NCBI RefSeq assembly: GCF_018873765.1 | Contig: NC_057924.1 | Location: 18,099,542-18,163,541, forward strand | Origin: Telopea speciosissima | Lineage: Eukaryota; Streptophyta; Magnoliopsida; Proteales; Proteaceae | Length of the DNA: 64,000 nt | Direction of reading: 5' to 3' | Shown here: piece by piece, positions 21,210 through 32,135 of the stretch | Position numbering within the stretch: position 1 is the stretch's first letter | Layout: each line of letters opens with the position of its first letter | Position numbers and translations under genes: made by a program | The notes under the pieces: generated by a model | Told to the model about the DNA's origin: nothing | What the model saw: the letters and a program-made list of their open reading frames with translations, nothing else | Database searches by the model: none

Positions 21210-22985
21210 TCTTCCTGGCTCCAATGGCTGCATTTTGGTGGATGATGGTGATGCCCGTGAAGATGTGGATCGAGACCCTCCTTCTGTCTCCTTGGGTGTG
21301 GAGGGGGGTTGATGCCCCATCTGATTCGAAGGTAAAAAGATTATTTGCGAGTGCTGTAAGGGGCTCTTCCTTGCTAGACATTGATGCTCTACCTTGCCCA
21401 ATTGGTGCAGGTAACATCACTCATATAGTGATCCCTCAATCGGATTATGAAACCAATCTTCTGAAATTTTGGTTTTCTCTCATTGGGAGAGTTAACTTTC
21501 GACTGGCTTCCTTAGATGATCTCAGAAAAGAGGCTTCGCTCAAATGGAATCTGAAAGATCGGGTGGTGATGTTGCCTTTTGGAAGAGGTTTTGTTGTCTT
21601 TCAATTCTCTTCAGAGTCGGACATGGCTGTAGTTTGGAGCAGAAGCCCTTTGAAATTCAACGATTAGTTCATTAGATTTCAAAGGTGGAGACCTGATTTT
21701 AACATCAATGATAATCACGTTGGTACTAAGTTGGTTTGGGTCAGGTTTTTGGATCTTCCCCTGGAGTTTTGGCATGAAAATATCCTTCTCTCTATGGCCA
21801 AGGCGGTATTTGATCGTTTTACTCGGGAAGGTTGGTTTAGCCATTATGCCAGAGTTCTCATTGAGGTGGATGTATCTAATTCGGCTATGAGGATCAAGAA
21901 ATTCCAAGTAGAAAGACAACAACCTAGTTCCTGGGAGCTTTGTTGCTTCACTCAATTGGTAATTTATGAAGATAATTTGAGCTAATATGGCTACTGTAAG
22001 AAGCTTGGTCATCAGGTTGTAGGATGATGAATCAAGAAGGAGATGCTTGTGCAAATATTCAGGTCCAGGCTGCAACCATCCTTGATGCAATGTACGTGGA
22101 TGAAGATGGAGTCGACTTGGCCAGGAAGAAGCACAACACGCCTAACTCAGTGGATTGGTAGGTTGCTCCAGTTGTGGTAAGTAATTTGCCAAATACCTCT
22201 TCAACTGTAAATGGTAAGGCAATTATTGTTGATTGGGGGGGGGGGGGGGGGATCTCCCAATTTTCCCAATCAATCAGCTGGAAGAGATTGTATTCCACTG
22301 AGTTTAAGGAATGCAAATTAGAATTCAAATCCAATCGGATCTGATCTAAATAAGGAAGGTGATGTGGTTGTATTCCACTCAGATTCTTCGGCCAATATCC
22401 CATTGAATGGAGCCAGTTTACCCATGGACTTTATCTTAGGAGTGCAAGATGGATGCGGTCGGGTTCGGGTTATGACTCAAACCAGGAATCTGAGGATGAA
22501 TTTGGTTCTGAATGGGAAGGTCTACAGGAAAGTATGGTGATGGTCCAGGTGGCTAAGTAGGTCCCTTCTCTTGGTGTTGCAGGTGCTGGTGTGGTGTCTT
22601 CACTCTACCTTGCTCGTGGTCTACATGCTGAGAAAGGTGATACTTCTTTTAGACATCAGCTAGCTCTGCATGGTCGTGGTAGAGGTTCCCTTAGAGGAGT
22701 TGCAGAAGTAGGTCTTGGTGCCAGGGGCTCATTGGCTTGTGGTGGTAGGACTTCTGGTCGAGGGTCCTTTTTCCCCTCCTTAGAAATCTCCTCACTTCCT
22801 TCCTCTTCTTTTCTTGATGGCCGGTTGGTCTTGGAGTTCCCTGAAGTGGAGGCGATTGAGGAGGCTGCCAGAAGATTGGAGGGTGGTGAGGGGGTTGCTA
22901 CCCGACATCAATTGAAGAAAAAACTTGGTGATGGAGGTCAGTACACGAAGATTGACAAAGGTACCTCTTCTCATACTATTTCACG
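21210..22985 (+). pseudogene. LINE ORF1 (DUF4283) of the second plus-strand LINE
   Basis: Frame 21200-21985 (stop at 21665) contains VKRLFASAV, NLLKFWFSLIGRVNFRLA, GFVVFQFSSESDMAVVW and KLVWVRFLDLPLEFWHENIL, the DUF4283 pattern seen at 17314. The zinc knuckle is damaged (YGYCKKLGHQVVG: first and last Cys lost). A Gly/Arg-rich ORF1 tail continues in other frames to about 22980. It includes a long G-run at about 22235-22250. Confidence 0.82.
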
Positions 22986-24705
22986 AAGTTTCTCTTTTGG
23001 AATGTTAGAGAAGTTAAAAAGGCCTCTGCTAGAAGGGCCCTTAGCTCTCTCTTGAAGAAGTATTCGCCGGATATGGTATGTATTGCTGAACCTATGGTTG
23101 AGGTTTCAAATTTTCGTGCTCTATTCTTCAATAAATTGGGTTTGTTTCCGGACTTTATTCATAATAGTCACCATGATAAAGTCCCCAATCTATGGGTCTT
23201 GTGAAATTCTCATATCCATCGGCCATTTGTCATATCTAAGTCAGACCAGCAGGTGTCTTTATCTTTTATCTAGGGAGGTCAGCTATTATATTTGTTCTTT
23301 GTTGATGTGAATTGCTTTCGGGCACATCAGCGTGATCTTTGGTTGAATTTGATGGCTATCCCGGTTGGTCACAACCCCTGGGCTGTTATCGATGATTTTA
23401 ATTCCACCCTTGCTTCCCATGAGAAGAATGGCCCAGGTCAGTTTAATTTAGGCTCAATGGCTGATTTCCAAGCTTGTGTAGATGGTTGTTCTTTACTTGT
23501 AGTTCCTTCCCGGGGAAGTTTTTTTACTTTGTTGAACAACAGTAAGATTGGTAATGTTTCAGCTGTGCTAGATCAAAGCTTTTGTCATGATTCTTGGCTC
23601 TCATTCTTTCAAGATAGTGGCCAATTAGTTTTGCCTCGTATTGCATTGGATCATGCTCCCTTGCTTATTACTTCTGGTGCCATTCCAAAACCTTTGAAAT
23701 ACCCCTTTTGCTTCCACAGATTTTGGATAGAGTATGAATTTTTTTGCAGGTGGTTAAAGATGTGTGGGATGTTGAGGTGAAAGGCCGTCCTATTTTTATT
23801 TTCTCCACCAAGCTTAGAAACTTAAAGGGGGTTCTCAGGACTTGGTCTAGATCGGCCTTCCCTAACCTGGACCGTGCCTTGGAGGATGCCAAATCAAATC
23901 TTAATGTTGTACATGCCTTAATTGAGATTGCAGGGATGAATGATGACCTCTTTGCCAAAGAAGCTGATGCAAAGACTGACATACTTGAAGGCACAGGAAG
24001 CTCATGAGAAATTATAGGCAAAAAAAACTCGTATTAGATGGATGAAAAATGGTGATAGGAACTCCAAAACTTTTCATCTTTCTACCAAGGTGAGATGGGT
24101 GAAAAAGTCTATTAGATCCTTGAAGATTGACGATGGATCCATTACTTCTGATCAATGGCTGATTGCTTCTCATGTTTCTGGCTACTTTGAGTCTTTTCAT
24201 AAATCAGTTCCACTCTTAGATCATTCTTCTCTATTGTCTTGCATTCCAAAGGAGGTTGATGAGGTTGATCTTCTTAGCCTAGAGGCTATCCCCTCAAATA
24301 ATGAAATCAAATCAGCCATTTGGGACTTGGATCCTCTAAGCTCTCTAGCTCCGGATGGTTTTTCGGGAGAGTTTTTCATGCTATGTTGGTCCATTATTGA
24401 ATCTGATTTTTATAAGGCTGTCAGGAGTATTTTTATCAGTGGAAGACTCCCTAATGGCGTAAACAATAATTTTATTACGCTAATTCCCAAGGTAGACGAT
24501 GCTTTGACTCTTAATAAATGGTGAAGACTCTCTCAAAAATTATTGCTTTGCATATTTCTCTCCTTCTCCCTCAGTTGATATCTGATGAACAGGGAGCTTT
24601 TCAAAAGGGGAAAATTATTTCTTCTAATATCAGCCTTACTTCAAAATTGGCGAACATTTTGCATTGTTCAGTCCGTGGAGGTGGTTTGGGAATAAAGCTA
24701 GACGT
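22985..24705 (+). pseudogene. LINE ORF2 (endonuclease and first half of reverse transcriptase)
   Basis: Begins with FWNVREVKKASARRAL-type endonuclease residues. Later parts: DDFNSTLASHEKNGPGQF, LDQSFCHDSW and LDHAPLLIT (AP-endonuclease-like motifs). The linker to reverse transcriptase has KNGDRNSKTFHLSTK, then LDPLSSLAPDGFSGEFF, SDEQGAFQKGKIISSNI and GGGLGIKLDV. The frame is broken several times. Homology stops at LDV, just before the first catalytic Asp region, where the poly(T) end of an oppositely oriented LINE begins at about 24706. Confidence 0.85.
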
Positions 24706-24849
24706 TTTTTTTTTGCTAAAGATCAGCAAGAATATATTAAATGAATAAAAAAGGAGTACAAGAAGGAGAAGTCCAGGCAAACCCAGATGAATACAAAAAC
24801 ACCTCACTAACACCAAGGCTAGCGACAACAAACAAACCAGCCTAGGACA

Positions 24850-25880
24850 CTAGGCAAATCTAAACCTGGGCCTACCTAAAGCATCATCCGACAGCTTAGA
24901 CTGGATCGAAGGGGGAAAATCCAAAACCCAGGGCGAGGAAGTAGCCCTTTTCACAGCCAACTTTGCCAGAAAGTCCGCCACTGGATTCACTTCTCTGACA
25001 TAATGGGTTACCATCCAAGAAATGGAGTAGAGAAAAGGCTGCAAACCCATCCACTGACAAACCAAGGAACAGACTTAGCGCGAAGCGCTTCCACCACAGC
25101 CATAGAGTCACACTCCACCCAAAGCTGAGTGACCCCAATCTCTTTTGCTCTCATCAGACTAAGAAAAATGGCCCTGAACTCTGCCTCATAATTGGTCACG
25201 GTCCCAAGAAACACACTAAAAGCAGCAATAGGGACAGCCCGATCATCTCTAAGAATGCCACCCGCTCTAGCCCTGCCCGGGTTCCCTAATGAGCAGCCTT
25301 CTACATTGAGTTTCACCTAACCTGGGGAAGGGCAGCGCCACCTCACTTCAACCGTCACCCTAGAAGGATTGGGGAGGATGGGGATGCCCAGTCTTCTAGC
25401 AAAGTATAACTCCAAAACAGAGGAGATCGGATTGGTAAAAGACCAAGAGAGCTCCTACAGAGACACAAGGAAACCAGACCAAACCTTCTCCACGTCGGAG
25501 GCGAACCCCTTAAATCTCCTATTATTACATTCCTTCCAAATACCATACAACAATAAGATCAGGCCCACTGCCCAGGTGTCCTTCATAGGAACCACTCTAG
25601 CTTTCCTTTTCCCCCAAAGTAGAAACTCTTCCAACGTAATCGGGCTTGGCCATTGAGCACTGAACACATCTAGGAACCTCTGTCATAAGTGAAGAGAAAA
25701 AGGGCATTCCAAAAACAAATGAGTATCCGATTCCTCATGTGAAGCACACATCTCACACCGGGATACTAAGCTCACTCCTTTTTTACTCAAAGCCACATCA
25801 GTGGGCGTTTTACCAAGAACTAATCGCAAGGCAAAGCAAGAGTGTCTTGGAAGGAGAGATTTGTTCCAAACTAAGGCTGC
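24850..25880 (-). pseudogene. LINE zf-RVT and RNase H domains
   Basis: 25880-25455 covers the zf-RVT region (ILLLYGIWKECNNRRFKG). 25316-24850 is an RNase H domain: LNVEGCSLGNPGRARAGGIL (normally DG; here EG), TNYEAEFRAI and WVECDSMAVVEAL, then after a shift MVTHYVREVNPVADFLAK. It ends in LGRPRFRFA before the 3' UTR. The Asp-to-Glu change in the first catalytic position is notable. Confidence 0.82.
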
Positions 25881-25889
25881 TCAATGAGT

Positions 25890-28182
25890 GGCGGGAGATT
25901 TACTTCTAAGAACCTCCCACGCAGACTTCATCGAGAACCTACCCGAAGGGGTGCCACCCTAGAAGCAAGAGTCCAAGGAGGGCGGGTTAGGCAGAGTGAT
26001 AGACTCAATAGACTCAAAGATGTCACCAAGGAACCGAGACCGAACCTGAGGGAGGGACCAAGATGTCCCCTCAATGAAATCCGACACACGGGCTATTTTG
26101 TCCATAAAAAAACCCGATCCAAGCCTCGAAGCAATAGCAATCGACTCACTACCCAGCCAGGAATCAATCCAAAACCAAACCGACTTGTCATCACCAATAA
26201 CCTATCTGTCATTTTACTCAATCAGGTCCCATACCTTACGGATACTTGGTAGAATTGAAGAAGGAGGCGAGGGGGACTTTAGAGACCCATTAGAATGAAC
26301 CAATTTGGCTCTCAGGAAGTTGCACAACACCGAGTTCTCATGTTTAATGGACCACACCAACTTACACAGAAGAGCCTTATTAATGTCCCGAAGCCTGCGA
26401 ATGCCCAAACTGCCTTCCTTCTTAGGCTTGCAAACCACATCCCAACTAACAGTCACGACCTTTCGAGTCTCGATGTCTCCTGCCCAAATGAAATTTCTCA
26501 TCCATCTCTCCATCAAGGTCACAAGAGAAGAGGGCCACCAGGAGATGGAGAAGTTATGAACAGGCACACTTAACATCACTGACTGCATAGCTCTACACGA
26601 CTTGCAAAAGAGAGGAGCTTGCCCTTCCAACCTGAAAGCCGACTTTTGAACTTATCTACTAAGGGCATTAATTTGTCTCTAGTGACTCTGCCTTTAAAAA
26701 TTTCAATCCCCAGGTACCTCGTAGGGAGCTTGCACAAAGGGATGTTAAGTAGGTTCGAAATCCGCAGTCTTCTTGAAGGAATGATTGCACCACAGAAAAG
26801 CTTGCTTTTCTCCAAGTTGAATTTTTGCCCCGAGAAACTTTGTTATTTTTCTAGAAAGGCCTTCAACTCACGAACATACCTAATAGAACCATTTAAAAGG
26901 ATAAACACATCATCAGCAAAAAGTAAGTGTCCAGGGGTGGGGACACCTCTAGGACCTCTTAGGGGAAGGATCTTGTTTTCCTCCGCAAGCCTTTTGAGAC
27001 CCGTACAGAGAACTTCCTCCGCAATAATAAACAATACCTGAGAGAGAGGGTCTCCTTGGCACAGTCCCCTTTACACTCAAAAAAATACCACTGGACCCCC
27101 ATTCACCAACACTGAAATTCTAGTAGAAATCAGCATAGTATGCAGCCACTGAATCCATCTGTCACTGAACCCAAACCTCCGCAACACCAAGAAGAGAAAG
27201 TCCCAAGAGAGAGAATCATAGGCCTTCTGCACATCTAACTTAAGCCCTATGCCACCACCCCTCACCGCCTTATGCATCAAATTACTCATCTCTAAAGCCA
27301 AGCAAATATTGGAAAAAATAACCTTGCCTTTCTGAAATGCCCCCTGTTCCTCGGAAACCAAACGAGGAAGAAGCACCCCCAACCTGTTAGCCATAATCTT
27401 CGAAATAATTTAACAGAAGAAATTACCCATGCAGATAGGGCAAAACTTATCCAACGAGATCACACTCTCCACCTTGGGAATCGAAGAGATGAAACAATTA
27501 TTCGTCCCTTTAGGCATGATGCCTTCCCTGAAGAAGTTTGCCATAGCCTTCCCCACTTCAGCCCCCACAATCTCCCAACAACGCCTAAAAAAAGCACCCT
27601 GGAACCCATCCGACCCAGGCAAACTATCGGGGTCAAGGCCCCACACCGCACCCTTAACTTCATCAATCCCAGGGACCCGCTCCAAGGCCTGCCTATCATC
27701 CACCTCCAAGACGCTAGGGATCACCTCAAGAAGATCATTGTGCTCGGCCAAGGGGACCGCTTTATGAAAATCTTCAAAAAATAACCTATATACTCCGCCA
27801 AACGAGTCGGGTCCGCTACCACCGTTCCATCACCTTTTTTAAGACACTTAATCTGATTTTTTGCCCTTTTTATCATCGTAGAGAGGTGGAAAAACTTAGA
27901 GTTGCAATCCCCCTCCTTTAGCCATTTGTTCCTGGATTTCACCCTCCAGAGCTTCTCACACTCCTTCAGAGCAAGCATGTATCTAGTTTTTGCACTAGCT
28001 TCCTGCCCAAATAAGAACTCGTTGACCCCACACACCTCCATAGTTTCCTGAATTTCCTCAACCTCAAACTTAGCCTCCTTCACCGCTTGAACAAAATTTG
28101 GGAAAGCCTCTCGGGACCACTGTCTTAGAACCGGCTTCAACCTCTTGAGTTTCTGCCTCAAAATGAAAATAGGGGAGCCCAC
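25890..28182 (-). pseudogene. LINE reverse transcriptase and linker
   Basis: Minus-strand frames in order: WLKEGDCNSKFFHLSTM, GLDPDSLPGSDGFQGAFF, SEEQGAFQKGKVIFSNI, LKLDVQKAYDSLSWDFL (first catalytic Asp intact), FGFSDRWIQWLH, IIAEEVLCTGLKRL and HLLFADDVFILLNG (FADD intact). The thumb-like region follows (LPTRYLGIEIFKGR, WMRNFIWAGD, KKEGSLGIRRLRDINKALL). At least four frame changes separate these pieces. The catalytic residues are better preserved than in the fragment at 16600-17300, which suggests a younger copy. Confidence 0.88.
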
Positions 28183-28946
28183 AACCAGCTAGCTCTAGGA
28201 CTGCTGCACCACCTCCAGAAAATGAGGATTCTCCCTCCAAAACAAGTGGAATCTAAAAGGGGCATTGAGCGGCTTACTCCAGGACTCATGGCCAATAAGA
28301 AGGAGGCAATGATCCGACACCACCAGAGCCAGTACCCTCTGAGAGCAACCTTGAAACATATCAAACCACTTAGAGTTACCAAAACTTTGATCAAGAATGG
28401 CCTCCACTTGACCCCTCACCTTGTTGTTCGACCAAGTAAACTTTTTACCAAAGGAGGGCCTCTCTTCTCTTCCGATAGCAACGTTGCATTAAAATCCCCC
28501 GTCACCAACCAAGGAACCAAACCCAAATTCAGGTTAAGCAAATCTAACCACAGCTTCCTTCTATCCACACACAAATAGCTGGCATGAATGGTAGAGACAT
28601 ACAGTAAATTACCTCTCCACAATACAGACATAGTGATGTGCTGGTTTGAACTGGCAACCACCACAAGCCGAGCCATCTCCAATTTCCACATGATCCAAAA
28701 ATTTGGAACAGCTCCCGAATGTAAATTGTGAATAAAGTCCACCGAGTAACCCAGTTTATTGAAAAATAAAGTCAAAAACTTATTAATCTCTACCTTCGGT
28801 TCTGCCAAGCAAATTAAATCCGGTCTCGAGTCTGAGATAATAGACGACAACGCCAAGCGAGTTGCATTTTTCCTACTTCCTCGTATATTCCAGAAGAGAA
28901 CTTTCATTGGACACTGGAAGATTTTGTTGCCAAACGCTCTGAGCAT
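28158..28946 (-). pseudogene. LINE endonuclease domain
   Basis: MKVLFWNIRGSRKNATRLAL, LICLAEPKVE and WLVTGDFNATLLSEEKRGP are apurinic-endonuclease-like motifs of plant L1 elements. A shift near 28420 moves the C-terminal part into other frames (DQSFGNSKWFDMF, SDHCLLLIGH). This domain nicks target DNA to prime reverse transcription. Inactive here. Confidence 0.85.
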
Positions 28947-29066
28947 TTGCGACCCTGCATATCCACTTGTGGACCTATTTAATTTTGAATTATTTAATTA
29001 CTTATTTCGCATCATTAAGAATTTATATAGTTTTAGCAAAAATCGATAAAAAGGAAAAATCCACTA

Positions 29067-29480
29067 GTGATACCTTATTCACTCCCCTCTAGGTTATCCA
29101 ACAGAGACAATATAGATGTGGTTATTTTTGCTATTGTAGGTTTTGTTCAACCTAACTTAGTGATTGCTCATGAGCTTCAGGCAATTATTGAAGAGTTAGA
29201 GGAAGCAATTAAACAGGGAATTCAAAGAATCATCATCCAATCTGACTCTAAAAATTCTATGGCTTATATGAAGGAGGCTAAGTGTGCACCTTGGAAGGTT
29301 TGGTGGATGCTAAATCACATTGTAAATATCCGTTCTCGTATCGTACATTTTTCTACCAGATCCATTTATTGTGAAGCTAATCAGTCTTCTTGGTCCTTTA
29401 TTTTCTTATGGGATTTAATATTGTTTGAGGTAAACCCCCAAAGGAGTCAAGTCAACTTCGGATACCAGGTAGCACAGTAG
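29067..29480 (+). pseudogene. LINE RNase H-like fragment
   Basis: IAHELQAIIEELEEAIKQGI, RIIIQSDSKNSMAYM and REAN-like CEANQSSW correspond to the central and C-terminal parts of a plant LINE RNase H domain. The N-terminal catalytic segment is missing. It could be the tail of the plus-strand LINE at 21210-24705, now separated by the minus-strand copy. The second half of that reverse transcriptase is absent, so this link is unproven. Confidence 0.65.
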
Positions 29481-29522
29481 TCATGAACGTTCTCTCAGGC
29501 TCTTGGGTGGATCATCAATGGA

Positions 29523-30600
29523 GTGCTGCTATTTGTGGTGAAACTAACTCCTGAAGGACAGTTAAGCTATAGTATGCCTTCTAGTGAGTTGGATAGGCCT
29601 TCCTTGAGTTATTCTCCTTTTGGTTCACCCTCTCCTCCAGTGAATGCTACTTGGAGCTCCTTGTTCGAAACTCTGACTAATGGGAATGAGGGGCGTTCTC
29701 TGCACATTGTTCCTCCAGTTCGTGAAGGGGAAATTAAAATTGCTAAACTGAACTCTTCAGAGTTGGAAGATGAAGTCTATAAATGGCGATGTACTCTCGT
29801 GGGTCATTTCATTGGGAAAAGAACTCCGTTTTATTTGGTGAAAGATACGCTTAAGAGACTTTGGAAGACCAAAGGAGTTGTACATTCTTTTCTTCTTGAA
29901 AATAGGATATTCATTTTCAAATTCTTTGATGATTCAGACATGGCCAAGGTGCTGGAACAAGGTCTTTGGTTTGTGGCTAGGAAACCCCTTCATTTGAAGC
30001 CTATCGATATATCATCTCTCCCCATTTGGGTATCTCTGCCAGGTTTTCCCTTTCATTTATGGGGTGAAACTGGGTTGAGCACCATAGGCTCAGTGATTGG
30101 GAGGTCTTTGTGCTCAGATAGGAGAACTAAACTTCAGGACCGCCTAGCCTTTGCCCATCTGAGTATTGAAATTTATGTTGGAGATGATCTTCTGGAGACG
30201 ATCTGAGTTGAAGACGGCTCAGGCTTTTCTTTCTCACAAGAGATTCGTTATGAATGGAAACCTCCTGTTTGCAATCTGTGCAAGGTTTTCGGGCACACTA
30301 CGGTCTCTTGCACCAAGGCTGCTCCCCAATCTTCTAACCAAGTTCGTTGGCAAGCTATAGAACAAAGAAATGGTTTATGCTCGAGGTCTCTGAGGTATCT
30401 AAAAGAAACCATGCCGACGGGATCCTTCCTTCGCCGGTGCAGGTACGAGTGCAAGCATCGAACTTGGGGAGCGCCCCTTCCTCGTTGTCCAAGGTCCCTG
30501 AGCCCTCTGCGTTGGGCACTTTTCTTGAGGTTTCCCACTTTGGTGTTTCCTCTCCTGCTGCCGATCCTATAGGTCTACACCCCCCTCATTCCTAGCCTCT
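29523..30600 (+). pseudogene. LINE ORF1 (DUF4283 and CCHC zinc knuckle)
   Basis: Frame 29523-30206 contains EVYKWRCTLVGHFIGKRTPFYLV in segments, FIFKFFDDSDMAKVLEQGLWF, LPIWVSLPGFPFHLWGE and SIEIYV, the DUF4283 pattern of the second plant ORF1 type. A TGA at 30204 interrupts it. The same frame continues with an intact zinc knuckle CNLCKVFGHTTVSC near residues 252-265. The tail drifts into other frames. Role in the family: nucleic-acid binding in the ribonucleoprotein. Confidence 0.87.
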
Positions 30601-30703
30601 GCCTACTGTTGCTCCCAGGTCTGAACACGCTCCTTCTGTTACTCTCTGCCTGGCCTCCAATAGAAACCGGTTTGATACCCTCAACTTTGAATCTGAGTTG
30701 AAT

Positions 30704-30907
30704 GAAATGGAAGCTCCCAATGGTCATATTGTTTCAACTATGCTGGACCCCACTCCCACTGGTGTGCCTGGGCCTAAGGATGTGTTTCAAGTGAATGAGT
30801 TGAAAGAAATGGAAGCTCCCAACGGTCATATTATTTCAACTATGCTGGACCCCACTGCTACTGGTGGGCCTGGGCCTAAGGAAGTGTTTCAAGTGAACGA
30901 TCCTGAG
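30704..30907 (+). repeat. Two 102-bp tandem repeats in the ORF1 tail
   Basis: Two in-frame 34-residue units (EMEAPNGHI.STMLDPT.TG and PGPK.VFQVN), 102 bp each and about 90% alike, lie in the C-terminal tail of the LINE ORF1. Confidence 0.85.
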
Positions 30908-31589
30908 AGGATTGAGTTGTTTGTTGACTTAAGGGTGGATCCCATTGTGAAGGAAGGCCCTCTAATTGAAGAAGGTGGCATTGTGGGTGTCATTGATCAG
31001 ATTTCTTCTTAGGGAAAGAAAAGAAAGGGGAAGAAAGGAAAAAAATAAGGTCGAGGTGGCAATTCGTTGGTTGTTGAAACACTACCTCTACTTCCCTTGT
31101 GGTCCCTATGGATGAAGGTCTCTCTAATACGTGTTCTATAGGGAATCAATCCGAGTTGGTGCAGGATGCTCCAATTGATAATCCGAATGAAGAAGTGGTG
31201 ACCACTCCCCCTAATGTGCATGATAGGGCTTTTGATGTCAATGGTAGGGGAGCATTTGAATCTAATGGTGCCTTTTTGGATCGGGAGAGTCTTTCCTTAA
31301 CTTCTAAGAATCATAGCAAGAGCTAGGTGATTCCTCCCATTCCTCCATATAATCATAATGGGAAGAAGGTCAATTTTACATATAGGTGATTGGTTGTTTG
31401 GGTTTGATTATGTCCTTTGTTCCTGTTTGGAAGGTCTCTCATCAGCTTAACTAACCTGTAGGTTAGTCCTTTGTTTTGTTGTGGAGCTTTCTCCTTGTTT
31501 TCTTTTTGTTCTTTCCCCCATTTTCTTTGGGGGGGAGTTGTTTCTTTCTGCTTAGTTAATATATTTTTAATTCATCAAAAAAAAAATCT

Positions 31590-31740
31590 GCCCGCTGATC
31601 TTTTGTTTAAGTTGCTCCATAATCTTTGTAATAAGAGTGTATTAACCATGGAAGATTTGCCTACTGACAGTGTTTGATGTGTTTATAGAGATTCCATTGG
31701 CTCTGCTTGTAAGTATCCTCCGTATAGATAATTTAGGGGT
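31590..31740 (+). other. Possible LINE zf-RVT remnant
   Basis: Directly after the poly(A) tail, FKLLHNLCNKSVLTMEDL resembles the zf-RVT region of LINE ORF2 (FIWRLLHN...-type). Only a short stretch is seen and the call is weak. Confidence 0.3.
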
Positions 31741-31756
31741 GGATCTTGTCTACTTT

Positions 31757-32033
31757 TGCTTCCTTTTCTTCTCCTTATAATGTTGTTTTAATTTTTAGGC
31801 AAAAGGTTGTGTGCACACTCGCACGACCATGCACACAGCCATCGGATAGAGTTGAAGGGTGCGCCCCATAGACCCTCATCCCCATCCAATGACTTTGTTG
31901 CACAAAATCTTTCCCCTTTTATTTTTATTTAATATATTATATTTTTTTTCTATTCCAAAAAAAAAAACAAAAATAATATAAGGGTTGGAGATAAAATTAA
32001 TACAACATTATAAGGAGAAGAGAAGCAGTATAA
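31757..32033. repeat. Inverted-repeat element
   Basis: Left arm CTTCTCCTTATAATGTTG (about 31768-31785) pairs with CAACATTATAAGGAGAAG (about 32003-32020), with further pairing on both sides (about 38-bp arms). The interior includes a CACACTCGCACGACC motif and a long T/A tract. It lies immediately beside the DUF599 relic. Confidence 0.7.
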
Positions 32034-32040
32034 TGTTCAG

Positions 32041-32135
32041 TAGAATTCTATGTAGGAGGAAGTGATGGTAGCTGAACATTATGATCGGCCCAGCAGGTAC
32101 CAACACAATATCAAGATTTTCTTTGTTAAACCACT
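32041..32135 (-). pseudogene. DUF599 relic (5' part of exon 1)
   Basis: About 90 bp closely match 1232-1325 of copy 1 (shared AGCTGAACATTATGATC-type residues and ATATCAAGATTTTCTTT). This is the start of exon 1 up to the VPAGLIIMFGYH region. The rest of exon 1, the intron and exon 2 are absent; the match stops at the inverted-repeat element. It is a broken fourth copy of the family, in the same orientation as the others. Confidence 0.82.

Larger units (their letters stand above)
24706..28985 (-). mobile_element. Nearly complete ORF2 of an L1-type LINE, minus strand
   Basis: Poly(T) at 24706-24714, followed by CTAAAGATCAGCAAGAATAT, is the poly(A)/3'-UTR end of a minus-strand LINE. Reading down from about 28985 come endonuclease, reverse transcriptase, zf-RVT and RNase H in the normal ORF2 order. 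ORF1 is absent, so the copy is 5'-truncated. No matching target duplication was found around it. It sits at the broken end of the plus-strand LINE ORF2. Confidence 0.85.
29510..31587 (+). mobile_element. ORF1-only LINE derivative with poly(A) tail
   Basis: An ORF1 (see next entry) is followed directly by a 3'-UTR-like segment (CTTTGGGGGGGAGTTG, TTAATATATTTTTAATTC) and a poly(A) run at 31578-31587. No endonuclease or reverse transcriptase lies between. The element therefore looks like an internally deleted LINE copy, possibly mobilised in trans. The 5' end is approximate and no target duplication was found. Confidence 0.72.
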
